17,493 nt of DNA from an uncultured Flavobacteriales bacterium (lineage in GTDB: Bacteria > Bacteroidota > Bacteroidia > Flavobacteriales_D > Parvicellaceae): NCBI GenBank assembly GCA_938084875.1, contig CALKFX010000023.1, positions 1 through 17,493 of the forward strand, read 5' to 3'. Position 1 is the stretch's first letter; each line of letters begins with the position of its first letter. A program made the translations under genes and the position numbers. Of the stretch, positions 8,401 through 14,677 are shown in pieces. The notes under the pieces were generated by a model. The model saw only the letters and a list, made by a program, of their open reading frames with translations, was not told where the DNA came from and made no database searches.

Positions 8401-11256
8401 ATAATTTGTATATGTACTATTATTTGCCTGAAAATAAATACTATCTGTCTTGCAAATGGGATTTGGAATTGTTGGTGTAAAGGTGGCGTCTGGTTCTAAT
8501 ATTAGAATTGAATCTAATTTAACTTCTCTAACACATCCCATATTATCTAATAAAAGAGTAGGAGTAAACCAACCCGATTGCTGGTAAACATGAAAAATAC
8601 TGGTATCTGGCCCCAAAAAGGACCCATCCTTCATATCCCAAGTATGGACAGGATCGTCTTTAACAGAACATTCAATTTTAATGAATCCTCCAAAACAAGC
8701 AAATGAATCTTGCTCAATTAATGCTAAAGGATGGTATAAAAATATATTTTGTTGAGATTCAGATTCACATCCATTTTGATCTGTTATTTTCAAATTCAAT
8801 AAACTAATAGAATCATTTAATTGAAGAGTCAAACTATCAGAAAAGTTATTGGATATTATAGTAGAATCAAGACTCCATTCCCATGAAGTTGCAGCGGATG
8901 AATTATTGCTAAAAGTGTAGGTGTTGTAATTACAAAATTCATTTTTATTTAATATAAAACTTGGGTCTAAATCGTTTTGATCTATGAAATTATTAATAAA
9001 TAAAGTATCTGTACTTCCATCTTGGTAATGAGCAACATGTAAAATATTGAAAACTCCAGAAGTTGAATAGTAATGGGATGGATTTTTTTCAGTAGAACTT
9101 TGACCATCACCAAATTCCCATTCCCATGTCGAAGCAATTGTAAATGGAGAATTCATATTCACATTTCTAAAACCACAGGTTTGGTTAATTGGATTCTGTA
9201 TTGGCATTTGACAAATTACAGGATTTGGATAATTGCAATCAAATACTGCACTGTAATACTCAAAATTACTACAGCCAATATCAGATATTGATTCATAAGT
9301 TATAACATAAGATTGAGATGGTAAATAATTGTGAGTAACATTAGGAGTGTTATAAATTGTACCATCACCCATATTCCATTGGTGTTGTATTGCCCCAACA
9401 GTATTATTAGTAATATTAATACTTCCATCATTACAATTTGAATTTACAGTAGCATCAACATTTAAATCGTCAATTTGTAAAAATGCAAAATTATTCAGAT
9501 CGTATTTACAACCATTTGGTGCATCTGTAAATAATGAAATATTATAAGTCCCAGATTGAGTATATGTATGAGAAACATTGGAACCAGTATCTAAATCACC
9601 GTCCCCAAAATCCCAGTTCCAAAAATTAACACCTATATTGTAAACATCTGTATTAAAAACATAAGGAGAACATGCAATAATTGTATCGATTGTGAATATA
9701 TCTACATCTTCTTTTTTAACAATTATATAGTCATCTTTGACTAAGGTATCTATACAACTATTGGTGTCGTTTGCATAAAAAGTTACCGAATAATTCCCTT
9801 CAAAATCGTATGTATGATCAGGGTTTTCATCTGTTGAATAGGTACTATCCCCAAAATCCCAGTAGAATGTATCTGCATTGGAAGTACTTAAAAAATTCAC
9901 TTCTAAGGAGGCGCAACCTTCATTTACTGATGCTATAAAATCAATATCAGATAAACCAGATAAAACAGTATCCATATTAATATTATTTTGGCAATTATTA
10001 CTATCAATTATTGTAAGTGTTGGGTTAAATGTTCCATTATCATTGTATGTGTGAGATACACTGTTTGAATTAGCGCCAAAAGATCCATCACCAAAATCAA
10101 TATAAAAACTGTTAGAAACAGATGTATTAACATCGAATTGAACATCCAAAGGTGGGCATCCAGAAAAATTAGACATATTGAAGGTCCCTATTGGAGCATT
10201 ACTTAAACTGATAGAGTTTGGGAATAGTACGTCTTGTATACATCCATTATTACTTTCAACAGTAGCAATAGGGTAGTAAAAACCATTACTTATATATTGA
10301 TTATTAGAAGATGCATTTCCAGATATTATATTTCCATCATCAAAATTCCAAGTTACATTTTGAATATTATTAGAAGGTGAAATAGTGAAATTAACGTCTA
10401 AAGGAGGACATCCAGAAAGAATATTTGAGCTAAAGGAGTAATCTTCCTTTGGGATGATATTTATAGTATTTAAATTAATAGAGTCTACACATCCATTTAT
10501 GGTTGTAGCAATAACTCTGGGAGTAAATAATCCTGTCGAATTATAGGAATACTGAATATTAGAATTTGAAGATGAAGAATCTATGCCATCTCCAAAAAAC
10601 CATTCCCAATTTGAAACAACAGAATTAGATGAACTACCAGAAAAAGTGAAATTATAAGAACTATCACAAGTAAAATTTGAATCCGTAACAGCATTTAATA
10701 TTGGTGTAGGATTAATTACTAATGGGCCAATTGTACTATCATCAGAACAACCAAAACTATTATACACTACTAAGGTAACTGGATAATTTCCCGAAATTGG
10801 ATAACTGTAAGTTGAATTAATTGAATTTGTTGTATCTCCATTACCAAAATCCCAAATACTGGATGTGTAACCTACACTTGTATTTGTAAAGTCAATCAAA
10901 TTATCATTTTCGCAATTACTTAAAATATTGTAGCTAAAACTTGCAGAAGGTTTTTCTAAAACTTGAATATAGTCAATTGAAATAATTGAATCAGAACCAG
11001 TAGCTCCGTTGGCAACTAATTTAATTGTGTAAAATCCAGGATTTATAAAAATAGCAGAAGGGTTATTTAAAATGGATGTAGATCCATTATTAAAGTCCCA
11101 AAAAAAAGAGATGCTATTTGTAGAAGTGTTGGTAAAATTAACTACCATAGGGGAGCAACCAACTGTGATATCTGCATTGAAGGAAGCATTAACTTGAGAA
11201 AAAAAGCTATTGTTTTTAAAAAAAAATAAAATTAAAATTATTAGCCTATATTTCAT
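5431..11256 (-). CDS. Giant exported PKD-repeat surface protein lacking its own sorting domain
   Basis: 1941 residues, ATG start, signal peptide at 1-21 (ending NSFFSQ). About 13 clear PKD domains (motifs such as WDFGDG and HTYTQSGTYN) and about four degenerate ones fill residues 25-1370. About four Ig-like repeats with GGxWxG-type cores follow (about 1405-1710), then one more PKD-like unit, an Fn3-like domain (about 1792-1890) and the first half of a second one ending at 1941. Many repeats carry a Cys near each end (GCPPL, NGC), suggesting disulfides outside the cell. Such proteins in Bacteroidota are T9SS-exported adhesins or gliding/attachment proteins and normally end in a type A or B sorting domain. 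This one does not: the sorting domain is in the next ORF. A hairpin ends 2 bases before its ATG. The adhesin role is inferred from architecture. Confidence 0.9.
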   Translation of the reverse strand: MKYRLIILILFFFKNNSFFSQVNASFNADITVGCSPMVVNFTNTSTNSISFFWDFNNGSTSILNNPSAIFINPGFYTIKLVANGATGSDSIISIDYIQVLEKPSASFSYNILSNCENDNLIDFTNTSVGYTSSIWDFGNGDTTNSINSTYSYPISGNYPVTLVVYNSFGCSDDSTIGPLVINPTPILNAVTDSNFTCDSSYNFTFSGSSSNSVVSNWEWFFGDGIDSSSSNSNIQYSYNSTGLFTPRVIATTINGCVDSINLNTINIIPKEDYSFSSNILSGCPPLDVNFTISPSNNIQNVTWNFDDGNIISGNASSNNQYISNGFYYPIATVESNNGCIQDVLFPNSISLSNAPIGTFNMSNFSGCPPLDVQFDVNTSVSNSFYIDFGDGSFGANSNSVSHTYNDNGTFNPTLTIIDSNNCQNNINMDTVLSGLSDIDFIASVNEGCASLEVNFLSTSNADTFYWDFGDSTYSTDENPDHTYDFEGNYSVTFYANDTNSCIDTLVKDDYIIVKKEDVDIFTIDTIIACSPYVFNTDVYNIGVNFWNWDFGDGDLDTGSNVSHTYTQSGTYNISLFTDAPNGCKYDLNNFAFLQIDDLNVDATVNSNCNDGSINITNNTVGAIQHQWNMGDGTIYNTPNVTHNYLPSQSYVITYESISDIGCSNFEYYSAVFDCNYPNPVICQMPIQNPINQTCGFRNVNMNSPFTIASTWEWEFGDGQSSTEKNPSHYYSTSGVFNILHVAHYQDGSTDTLFINNFIDQNDLDPSFILNKNEFCNYNTYTFSNNSSAATSWEWSLDSTIISNNFSDSLTLQLNDSISLLNLKITDQNGCESESQQNIFLYHPLALIEQDSFACFGGFIKIECSVKDDPVHTWDMKDGSFLGPDTSIFHVYQQSGWFTPTLLLDNMGCVREVKLDSILILEPDATFTPTIPNPICKTDSIYFQANNSTYTNYNWTGGATSSSSDSAWIVLNNSGNQQISLNVSDRGCTSSFSSDTILVNEAKAEFNYTLLNNCVPINVVFQDSSINPVSWDWNFNNGFSTNSQNPTQQFINFPFDSVQLNITDINGCLDSIKKAIVNDFNAKFIASDTILCAGTNITFTPVSEIVNSFQWDFGDGNISYDSIPSHIYQSPGFYDVKLIASDGQGCIDTTILYSYIEVKQVIADFSHISNGNCPPVVTSFTNLSSGASNYNWDFGDNLNSTIENPAHSYTIGGYYDVSLISSDNFGCADTLVINNLVYIPGPILNFDIDLLFGCDSLTISITDISSNTSNYLYNFGDGATSSLQNPIHTYSNPGSYQITLVGEDSAGCQVAFTSSDLIIVDVSPILNYQVSDTNLCIGDSISITNNSVFSNTHQWTYGSQIYNTISPIIYTTLVGSNPLQYIAANSNNTCFDTSITNIIGHLIPDVSILDPGILCSNQGIVNLNSLNSSIYIELSWTGTGIEDVSLGTFNPLLINDSSIVYLNHDSICNSMDSITLFVDSPIDATVLTNDTNYCENSSILSPNVLNTGGFWIGQSVDSLSGLITNNLPPSSYSYYYITLNSNNCSDTGNYQIQIIPNNDATILNPGVVCDNLDTITLNSLQSGGVWSGPSINSSSGLVDISILGNGIFNFIYNISGICPDEDTLSLEIFDFIQADINTTSGFCEGLDSIQFSATSTIGYWSGLPYSDSLSGWFISDTLVDGVYDIYYTIDGNCPSRDTLSFTILPKPDINISLNQNLPCVGFQLVVDNLSNNISNEDFAWYINDSLYYQNFNEPYFILDTGFYKVKVIASNQLNCISELVLQDSLPVYDTTRLPNAEVIRSTVVDNDNIYTEWISEGLPLNPLTNHLVYRSENGNDFELIATLDSSIKSYLDEIVDVANNQYDYVVVNRNICNTNSINSNLGNSILLEFDRLDNFRTKLNWNFYNGWIDNPNKYEIQKLNSSGNWELFRTLDNTENEIIINE
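6130..7045 (-). repeat. Ig-like repeat array within the giant surface protein
   Basis: About four successive units of 70-90 codons share the pattern: Asp/Thr plus a Cys (LCSNQG, YCENSS, VCDNLD, FCEGLD), a middle GG-x-W-x-G element (ELSWTGTG, GGFWIGQS, GGVWSGPS, GYWSGLP) and an ending strand with Tyr before the next Cys (GICPDEDT, GNCPSRDT). They follow the PKD array and differ clearly from it. They look like beta-sandwich stalk units. DNA copies are diverged, so recent expansion is not suggested. Confidence 0.65.
7120..11184 (-). repeat. PKD-domain array within the giant surface protein
   Basis: The segment encodes a run of 80-90-residue units. Well-formed cores include SIWDFGNGDT, FYWDFGDSTY, WNWDFGDGDL, WEWEFGDGQS, FQWDFGDGNI, YNWDFGDNLN and YLYNFGDGAT, each followed by a HxY/SY-xxxGxY/F strand. 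At least four units are degenerate (WEWSLDSTI, YNWTGGATS, HQWTYGSQI and the HTWDMKDG unit). The pattern at DNA level is a periodic plus-strand 'CCAAAATCCCA'-like motif, e.g. near 7675, 7918, 9603 and 9850. PKD units commonly build extended extracellular stalks. Confidence 0.85.
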
Positions 11257-11310
11257 TATAGCACTGAGTATTATTGCAGTGCTAAAATTAAAACATTCAT
11301 TTTAATAAAT
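11253..11310. repeat. Imperfect direct repeat, copy B (upstream of the giant gene)
   Basis: Aligned without gaps at an offset of 639 bases to 11892-11949, this 58-base segment matches at about 44 positions by hand count. The shared blocks include CAC.T.AGTATT, AAGTGCTA/CAGTGCTA and TAAAAC. It spans the start codon of the giant gene, a perfect hairpin and the last codons of the upstream 180-residue gene. Confidence 0.6.
11259..11284 (-). promoter_or_regulatory. Perfect 8-bp inverted repeat 2 bases before the giant gene's ATG
   Basis: TAGCACTG (11259-11266) and CAGTGCTA (11277-11284) are exact reverse complements around a 10-base spacer. In the minus-strand transcript they form a stem of 8 pairs with the loop CAAUAAUACU, closing 2 bases before the AUG of the giant surface protein. 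No U-run follows, so it is not a standard terminator. As RNA it would restrict ribosome access; as DNA it is a plausible dyad operator. A related hairpin with identical geometry lies at 11898-11923. Confidence 0.65.
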
Positions 11311-11844
11311 ACCGTAACTTTTTATTTTTTTGTTAATTATTCTACTGTACTTATCGTTTTTATCATACCATAATTTTTGATCGTAATCATAATTTAAATA
11401 CGCTACAGGAAGATCGAAAATACCTACGTCTTTTTCCTGAACGTTCCATTTATCTTTTTCAACCAAATTCATTGTTAAATCAAAATAAGGAATTCTTTTA
11501 ATATCATTGGGAACACTAGTATTGAACGCAATTCTTTTAATATAATGTTTGTTATCTAGGCATTCAAACTCAATTAAAATTTTATGGTTCATTTCTAAAT
11601 GAAGATTGTATTTTCCATTATTAGAAATAATAGTATCAATTACTCCATCGTCATGAACAATTCTAATCCTTACATCATGAACTTTCCCCAAAGTATTAAA
11701 TGTTTGTCCTTTAATATGAAGTCTGTGATCTTCTGTAGAATAATTTAAAATTTCTTCTTTATTAGACTTTGCATTTTGACTAAAAAGAGCAAAAGGAAAT
11801 AATATAAAGAATAGAGATTTTGTGGTTTTTTTTAAGTAGGTCAA
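11302..11844 (-). CDS. Exported protein of unknown function with a carboxypeptidase-regulatory-like fold
   Basis: 180 residues. The start is TTG at 11844; a TAA lies two codons upstream in frame and no ATG precedes the signal peptide (KKTTKSLFFILFPFALFSQ, to about residue 23). Residues 41-90 (LHIKGQTFNTLGKVHDVRI, then SNNGKYNLHLEMN) have the beta-strand pattern of carboxypeptidase-regulatory-like/transthyretin-type domains. The tail IFDLPVAYLNYDYDQKLWY recalls segments in Bacteroidota envelope proteins, but I cannot name a family. It is the first gene of the minus-strand directon and ends 45 bp before the giant PKD gene, so a role in the same surface system is likely but unproven. Its predicted location is the periplasm or outer envelope. 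Confidence 0.75.
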   Translation of the reverse strand: MTYLKKTTKSLFFILFPFALFSQNAKSNKEEILNYSTEDHRLHIKGQTFNTLGKVHDVRIRIVHDDGVIDTIISNNGKYNLHLEMNHKILIEFECLDNKHYIKRIAFNTSVPNDIKRIPYFDLTMNLVEKDKWNVQEKDVGIFDLPVAYLNYDYDQKLWYDKNDKYSRIINKKIKSYGIY

Positions 11845-11847
11845 ATC

Positions 11848-11895
11848 TTAGTTTTTAAAGTTAAATATAAAATAAAATTCATTATGAAAACTCAT
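11848..11895 (-). other. Possible 15-codon leader ORF
   Basis: ATG at 11895 opens MSFHNEFYFIFNFKN and then TAA. It is in the same frame as the 180-residue gene, whose TTG start comes after only one more codon (GAT). The ATG stands 2 bases after hairpin A, exactly as the giant gene's ATG stands after hairpin B. Codons 11-15 (TTT AAC TTT AAA AAC) resemble codons 11-15 of the giant gene (TTT TTT TTT AAA AAC). It could be a translated leader or the remnant of a duplicated gene start. There is no direct evidence of translation. Confidence 0.25.
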
Positions 11896-11949
11896 TTTAA
11901 CACTTAGTATTTTTCAAGTGCTACAAATAAAACACTTGTTTAAAAAAAT
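11892..11949. repeat. Imperfect direct repeat, copy A (upstream of the 180-residue gene)
   Basis: Partner of the repeat at 11253-11310, same orientation and ungapped alignment. It lies in the divergent intergenic region between the 180-residue gene and the antiporter. Besides the hairpin it contains a further CACTTG (11933-11938), which pairs perfectly with CAAGTG at 11915-11920. This copy can therefore form two alternative hairpins; copy B lacks that third element. Confidence 0.6.
11898..11923 (-). promoter_or_regulatory. Second hairpin of the same design in the divergent intergenic region
   Basis: On the minus-strand RNA the stem is UAGCACUU / AAGUGUUA around the loop GAAAAAUACU: eight pairs including one G-U. 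Compared with the hairpin at 11259-11284, the innermost pair changes from G-C to U-A with both sides altered. One side of another pair changes to give the G-U wobble. AAUACU is shared in the loops. It closes 2 bases before the ATG at 11895. Just upstream on the minus strand, TTTATTTG (11924-11931) resembles the Bacteroidota -7 element TAnnTTTG with one mismatch, but no convincing -33 TTG is spaced correctly. Confidence 0.55.
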
Positions 11950-11999
11950 AACTGTTAATTAAGATATAAATACTTTAAAAATTCTAAATTAGAACAATA

Positions 12000-13463
12000 A
12001 TGAAAGAAAAACAGCCTAGTTTAATAATAGCACTTATTCCCATAATTTTATTAATTACGCTTCTTTCAATTAATGTTTCGTTGTTTGGAGACAATACAAT
12101 TTCAGGTTCTAATCAATTAACCCTTCTTATCTCTGCTGCTTGTGCAGCTTTATTGGGGTTGTCTTATAATATAAAATACAAAGAAATGTTAAAGGGTGCT
12201 GTAGATAGCATATCCTCTGCTATGGGTGCATTAATAATATTATTACTTATTGGTTCTCTAGCTGGAACTTGGATGATGAGTGGAATTGTTCCTTCAATGA
12301 TTTACTTTGGACTTAAACTATTAAGTCCTTCTATTTTTTTAGTTGCTGCCTGTATTATATGTTCTATTGTTTCATTGGCTACTGGAAGCAGTTGGTCAAC
12401 CATTGCAACAATTGGTATTGCAATGTTAGGAATTGGAAATGCTCTTGGAATTCCTGAAGGTTTAACAGGTGGTGCTATTATATCTGGATCCTATTTTGGA
12501 GATAAAATGTCACCATTATCAGACACAACAAATTTAGCTCCTGCAATGGCTGGTACAGATTTAATAAGCCATATTAAATATATGATGCTAACTACCATAC
12601 CTTCCATTACAATAACTTTGATTATATTTTTAATTATTGGTTTAAATTTAGAAACACAAGTTGGACAACTTAATCAAGTAGATTCACTTCAAAAGGCTCT
12701 ATTTTCAAGTTTTAATATTAGTTTATGGACTTTTATTGTCCCGGCAGCTGTCCTATTTATGATAATAAAAAAGGTTCCAGCTATACCTGCACTACTTTTT
12801 GGCTCTATAGCTGGTGGTATTTATGGTGCTATTTTTCAACCTGATATCATCCATGAAATTTCAGGAAATACGTCGATTTCAGCTTTTCAATACATAAAAA
12901 ATTCTTATATAGCAATTATTAATTCTATGACTATTGATGTAAAGATTCAAACCAGTAACATCGCAGTTAATGATTTAATTTCCACTTCTGGGATGTCTGG
13001 CATGCTTAATACTATATGGCTAATTATTTGTGCCATGAGCTTTGGAGGAATAATGGAAAAAACAGGTTTTTTAAATAAAATAACTAGTTCATTATTAGAA
13101 TTTGTGAGTTCACAAAAATCTCTATTTCTTACTACATCCGGAACATGTTTGTTTTTAAATATTACAGCTTCTGATCAGTATTTAGCCATCGTAGTTCCGG
13201 GAAGAATGTTTGCTAGTTCCTTTAAAAAGTATGGATTACATCCTAAAAATTTAAGTAGAACACTTGAAGATACTGCTACAGTAACTTCGCCACTGATACC
13301 TTGGAATACTTGTGGAGCTACTCATGCTGGTGTTTTGGGAATATCTACATTTATTTACTTACCTTATTGTTTTTTCAATTTAATTAGCCCTATTATGACG
13401 CTTATTTTTGCTTATGGAAATATTAAAATAGCTAAGTTAAGTACTAATAAATTTGCTAATTAA
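12000..13463 (+). CDS. nhaC: Na+/H+ antiporter, NhaC family
   Basis: 487 residues, ATG start, about 11-12 hydrophobic membrane segments, no signal peptide. It belongs to the NhaC branch of the ion transporter superfamily: GSSWSTIATIGIAMLGIG (residues 129-146), GGAIISGSYFGDKMSPLSDT (157-176) and, near the end, TATVTSPLIPWNTCGATHAG. Length is close to that of NhaC proteins. It would exchange internal Na+ for external H+ across the inner membrane, which suits a marine cell. Some family members instead carry organic acids or amino acids, so the substrate is not certain. It is divergent from the surface-protein directon across 155 bp and overlaps the Rieske oxygenase tail to tail by 27 bp. No clear promoter of its own was found. 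Confidence 0.88.
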   Translation: MKEKQPSLIIALIPIILLITLLSINVSLFGDNTISGSNQLTLLISAACAALLGLSYNIKYKEMLKGAVDSISSAMGALIILLLIGSLAGTWMMSGIVPSMIYFGLKLLSPSIFLVAACIICSIVSLATGSSWSTIATIGIAMLGIGNALGIPEGLTGGAIISGSYFGDKMSPLSDTTNLAPAMAGTDLISHIKYMMLTTIPSITITLIIFLIIGLNLETQVGQLNQVDSLQKALFSSFNISLWTFIVPAAVLFMIIKKVPAIPALLFGSIAGGIYGAIFQPDIIHEISGNTSISAFQYIKNSYIAIINSMTIDVKIQTSNIAVNDLISTSGMSGMLNTIWLIICAMSFGGIMEKTGFLNKITSSLLEFVSSQKSLFLTTSGTCLFLNITASDQYLAIVVPGRMFASSFKKYGLHPKNLSRTLEDTATVTSPLIPWNTCGATHAGVLGISTFIYLPYCFFNLISPIMTLIFAYGNIKIAKLSTNKFAN

Positions 13464-14516
13464 CCTGTGAAAATGGTGAACTCCCTTTTCCATTTTTGGT
13501 GAAAATCTTCCGCTTTTATAATATCTAGAATTAACTCCTTTTTGTACATTTTCAACAATTTCTTCATCTTCTTTTTCTACCTTATCTAAAATTGAACCAG
13601 CTCCAGAATTTCTTTTACTTTCATCCCAAACATAGGTTCGAAACTCTACTTTAGTTAGATTAGGTTTTAAAGGTTTTACTATGTTAATTGAAAGTCCCCA
13701 AGGGTAAAAATTAAACATCATATTTGGAAAAATCCAGAAATAATAAGCTGCTATATTTTTTCCAAAATCTACTGAGTTTTCTGGAAGATTGAAACATGTT
13801 TGTTTAGAATCAATTTCTGCTAACTGAAGATTTGAGTAAGAGAAAATTTCAGTTTGATAATCTTCATAATTGATGACCTTGTTTAATTCTTTGTGAACGA
13901 AGGGAATGTGAAAACCTTCTAAATAATTGTCACAATATAATGCCCAATTAGCATTCACAAAATAGTCTTTAGAATTTGCAGAATCAAATTGGAATTTTTC
14001 AATTGGCATCCAACCAATTCTTTTTTCCATATCTTGGATTAAAGAACTAAAGTTAATCTTTGGATTAAGGGAGCAAAATAAAAACTGTCTCCATCTATTT
14101 ACTGGAATTTCAGATAAGTTGTCTTGTTTTAAGGGGAAGTTTTTTACTTCCTTAAATTCAGGCATAAATATTAATTCTCCATTACAATTAAATTTTCTAC
14201 CATGGTATTTACAAGTAATTTCTTTAGCCTTACAAGGCTTGTCTATTAAAATATTTCCTCTGTGAGTACACACGTTTGAATAACATTTAAAACTTTGATT
14301 GTTATTGTTAACTATGAGTAGTGGTTCAGAAATAAATTCATCTAAAAAGACAAAAGGTTTTTTAAAGTTAGCTTTTGACAAATTTGAATTATCACCAACA
14401 AGTTGCCAAGATTTAGCAAAAATATTTTCTTTTGAATTTTCAAACTCTGCATGAGAGTTATAAAAATATCCGCTTAATGTATTGGCATATTTTATGTTTT
14501 CATCTATTAGATTCAT
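13437..14516 (-). CDS. Rieske non-heme iron oxygenase, catalytic (alpha) subunit
   Basis: 359 residues from ATG 14516; a TTG three codons upstream (14525) is less likely. The Rieske [2Fe-2S] cluster ligands are in CTHRG (Cys83, His85) and CKYHG (Cys102, His105). The mononuclear-iron domain has DNYLEGFHIPFVH (His203, His208) and the carboxylate in KEDEEIVENVQKG (Asp317). The position usually held by the bridging Asp, three before the first His, is Glu200. Such enzymes hydroxylate or N-demethylate small substrates using electrons from a separate reductase. The NYLEGFH pattern resembles the choline/carnitine/betaine-type branch more than naphthalene dioxygenase, but the substrate cannot be assigned. 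No ferredoxin, reductase or beta subunit is nearby. It runs convergent to the antiporter with overlapping 3' ends. Confidence 0.9.
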   Translation of the reverse strand: MNLIDENIKYANTLSGYFYNSHAEFENSKENIFAKSWQLVGDNSNLSKANFKKPFVFLDEFISEPLLIVNNNNQSFKCYSNVCTHRGNILIDKPCKAKEITCKYHGRKFNCNGELIFMPEFKEVKNFPLKQDNLSEIPVNRWRQFLFCSLNPKINFSSLIQDMEKRIGWMPIEKFQFDSANSKDYFVNANWALYCDNYLEGFHIPFVHKELNKVINYEDYQTEIFSYSNLQLAEIDSKQTCFNLPENSVDFGKNIAAYYFWIFPNMMFNFYPWGLSINIVKPLKPNLTKVEFRTYVWDESKRNSGAGSILDKVEKEDEEIVENVQKGVNSRYYKSGRFSPKMEKGVHHFHRLISKFIST

Positions 14517-14677
14517 TTTAAACAAAATTAAATTGATTTTAATTTAATGATAATTTATGTAAACTAAAATTTAAATTTTTAACTAGTTTAATAAGTTGTC
14601 AAATAATTCTTTTATTATTAATTAAAAAACTCATAAATTTAGAATCAAAATTTATTTAACATAAACCTTTATATTTT
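14517..14677. other. Divergent intergenic region, no clear signal
   Basis: 161 very AT-rich bases between the Rieske gene (minus) and the T9SS cargo gene (plus) must hold both promoters. A TTGACA occurs on the minus strand (14602-14597), but no matching TAnnTTTG lies 17-19 bases further. A short palindrome-like TTAACTAGTTTAA is at about 14578-14590. I cannot support a specific promoter call. Confidence 0.4.

Noticed and set aside
9073..9291. Plus-strand open frame inside the giant gene
   Set aside because: It is antisense to a well-conserved PKD-coding region, with composition and residues typical of a shadow frame.
9600..9620. Recurrent CCAAAATCCCA-like words across 7,600-10,900, first read as possible CRISPR-like or operator repeats
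   Set aside because: They encode the WDFGDG core of successive PKD domains on the minus strand and are not of constant spacing or sequence.
11218..11226. A run of nine T (minus strand) in the giant gene's signal peptide as a phase-variation tract
   Set aside because: Similar T or A runs occur in the signal peptides of the DPP IV gene (two runs of eight near 3389-3405) and the 180-residue gene. They are explained by TTT and AAA codons in hydrophobic or basic segments of an AT-rich genome.
13470..13496. AAAATGG / CCATTTT inverted repeat just after the antiporter stop as a terminator
   Set aside because: The stem is A/T-dominated with only two G-C pairs, the T-run is short, and it lies inside conserved oxygenase coding sequence.
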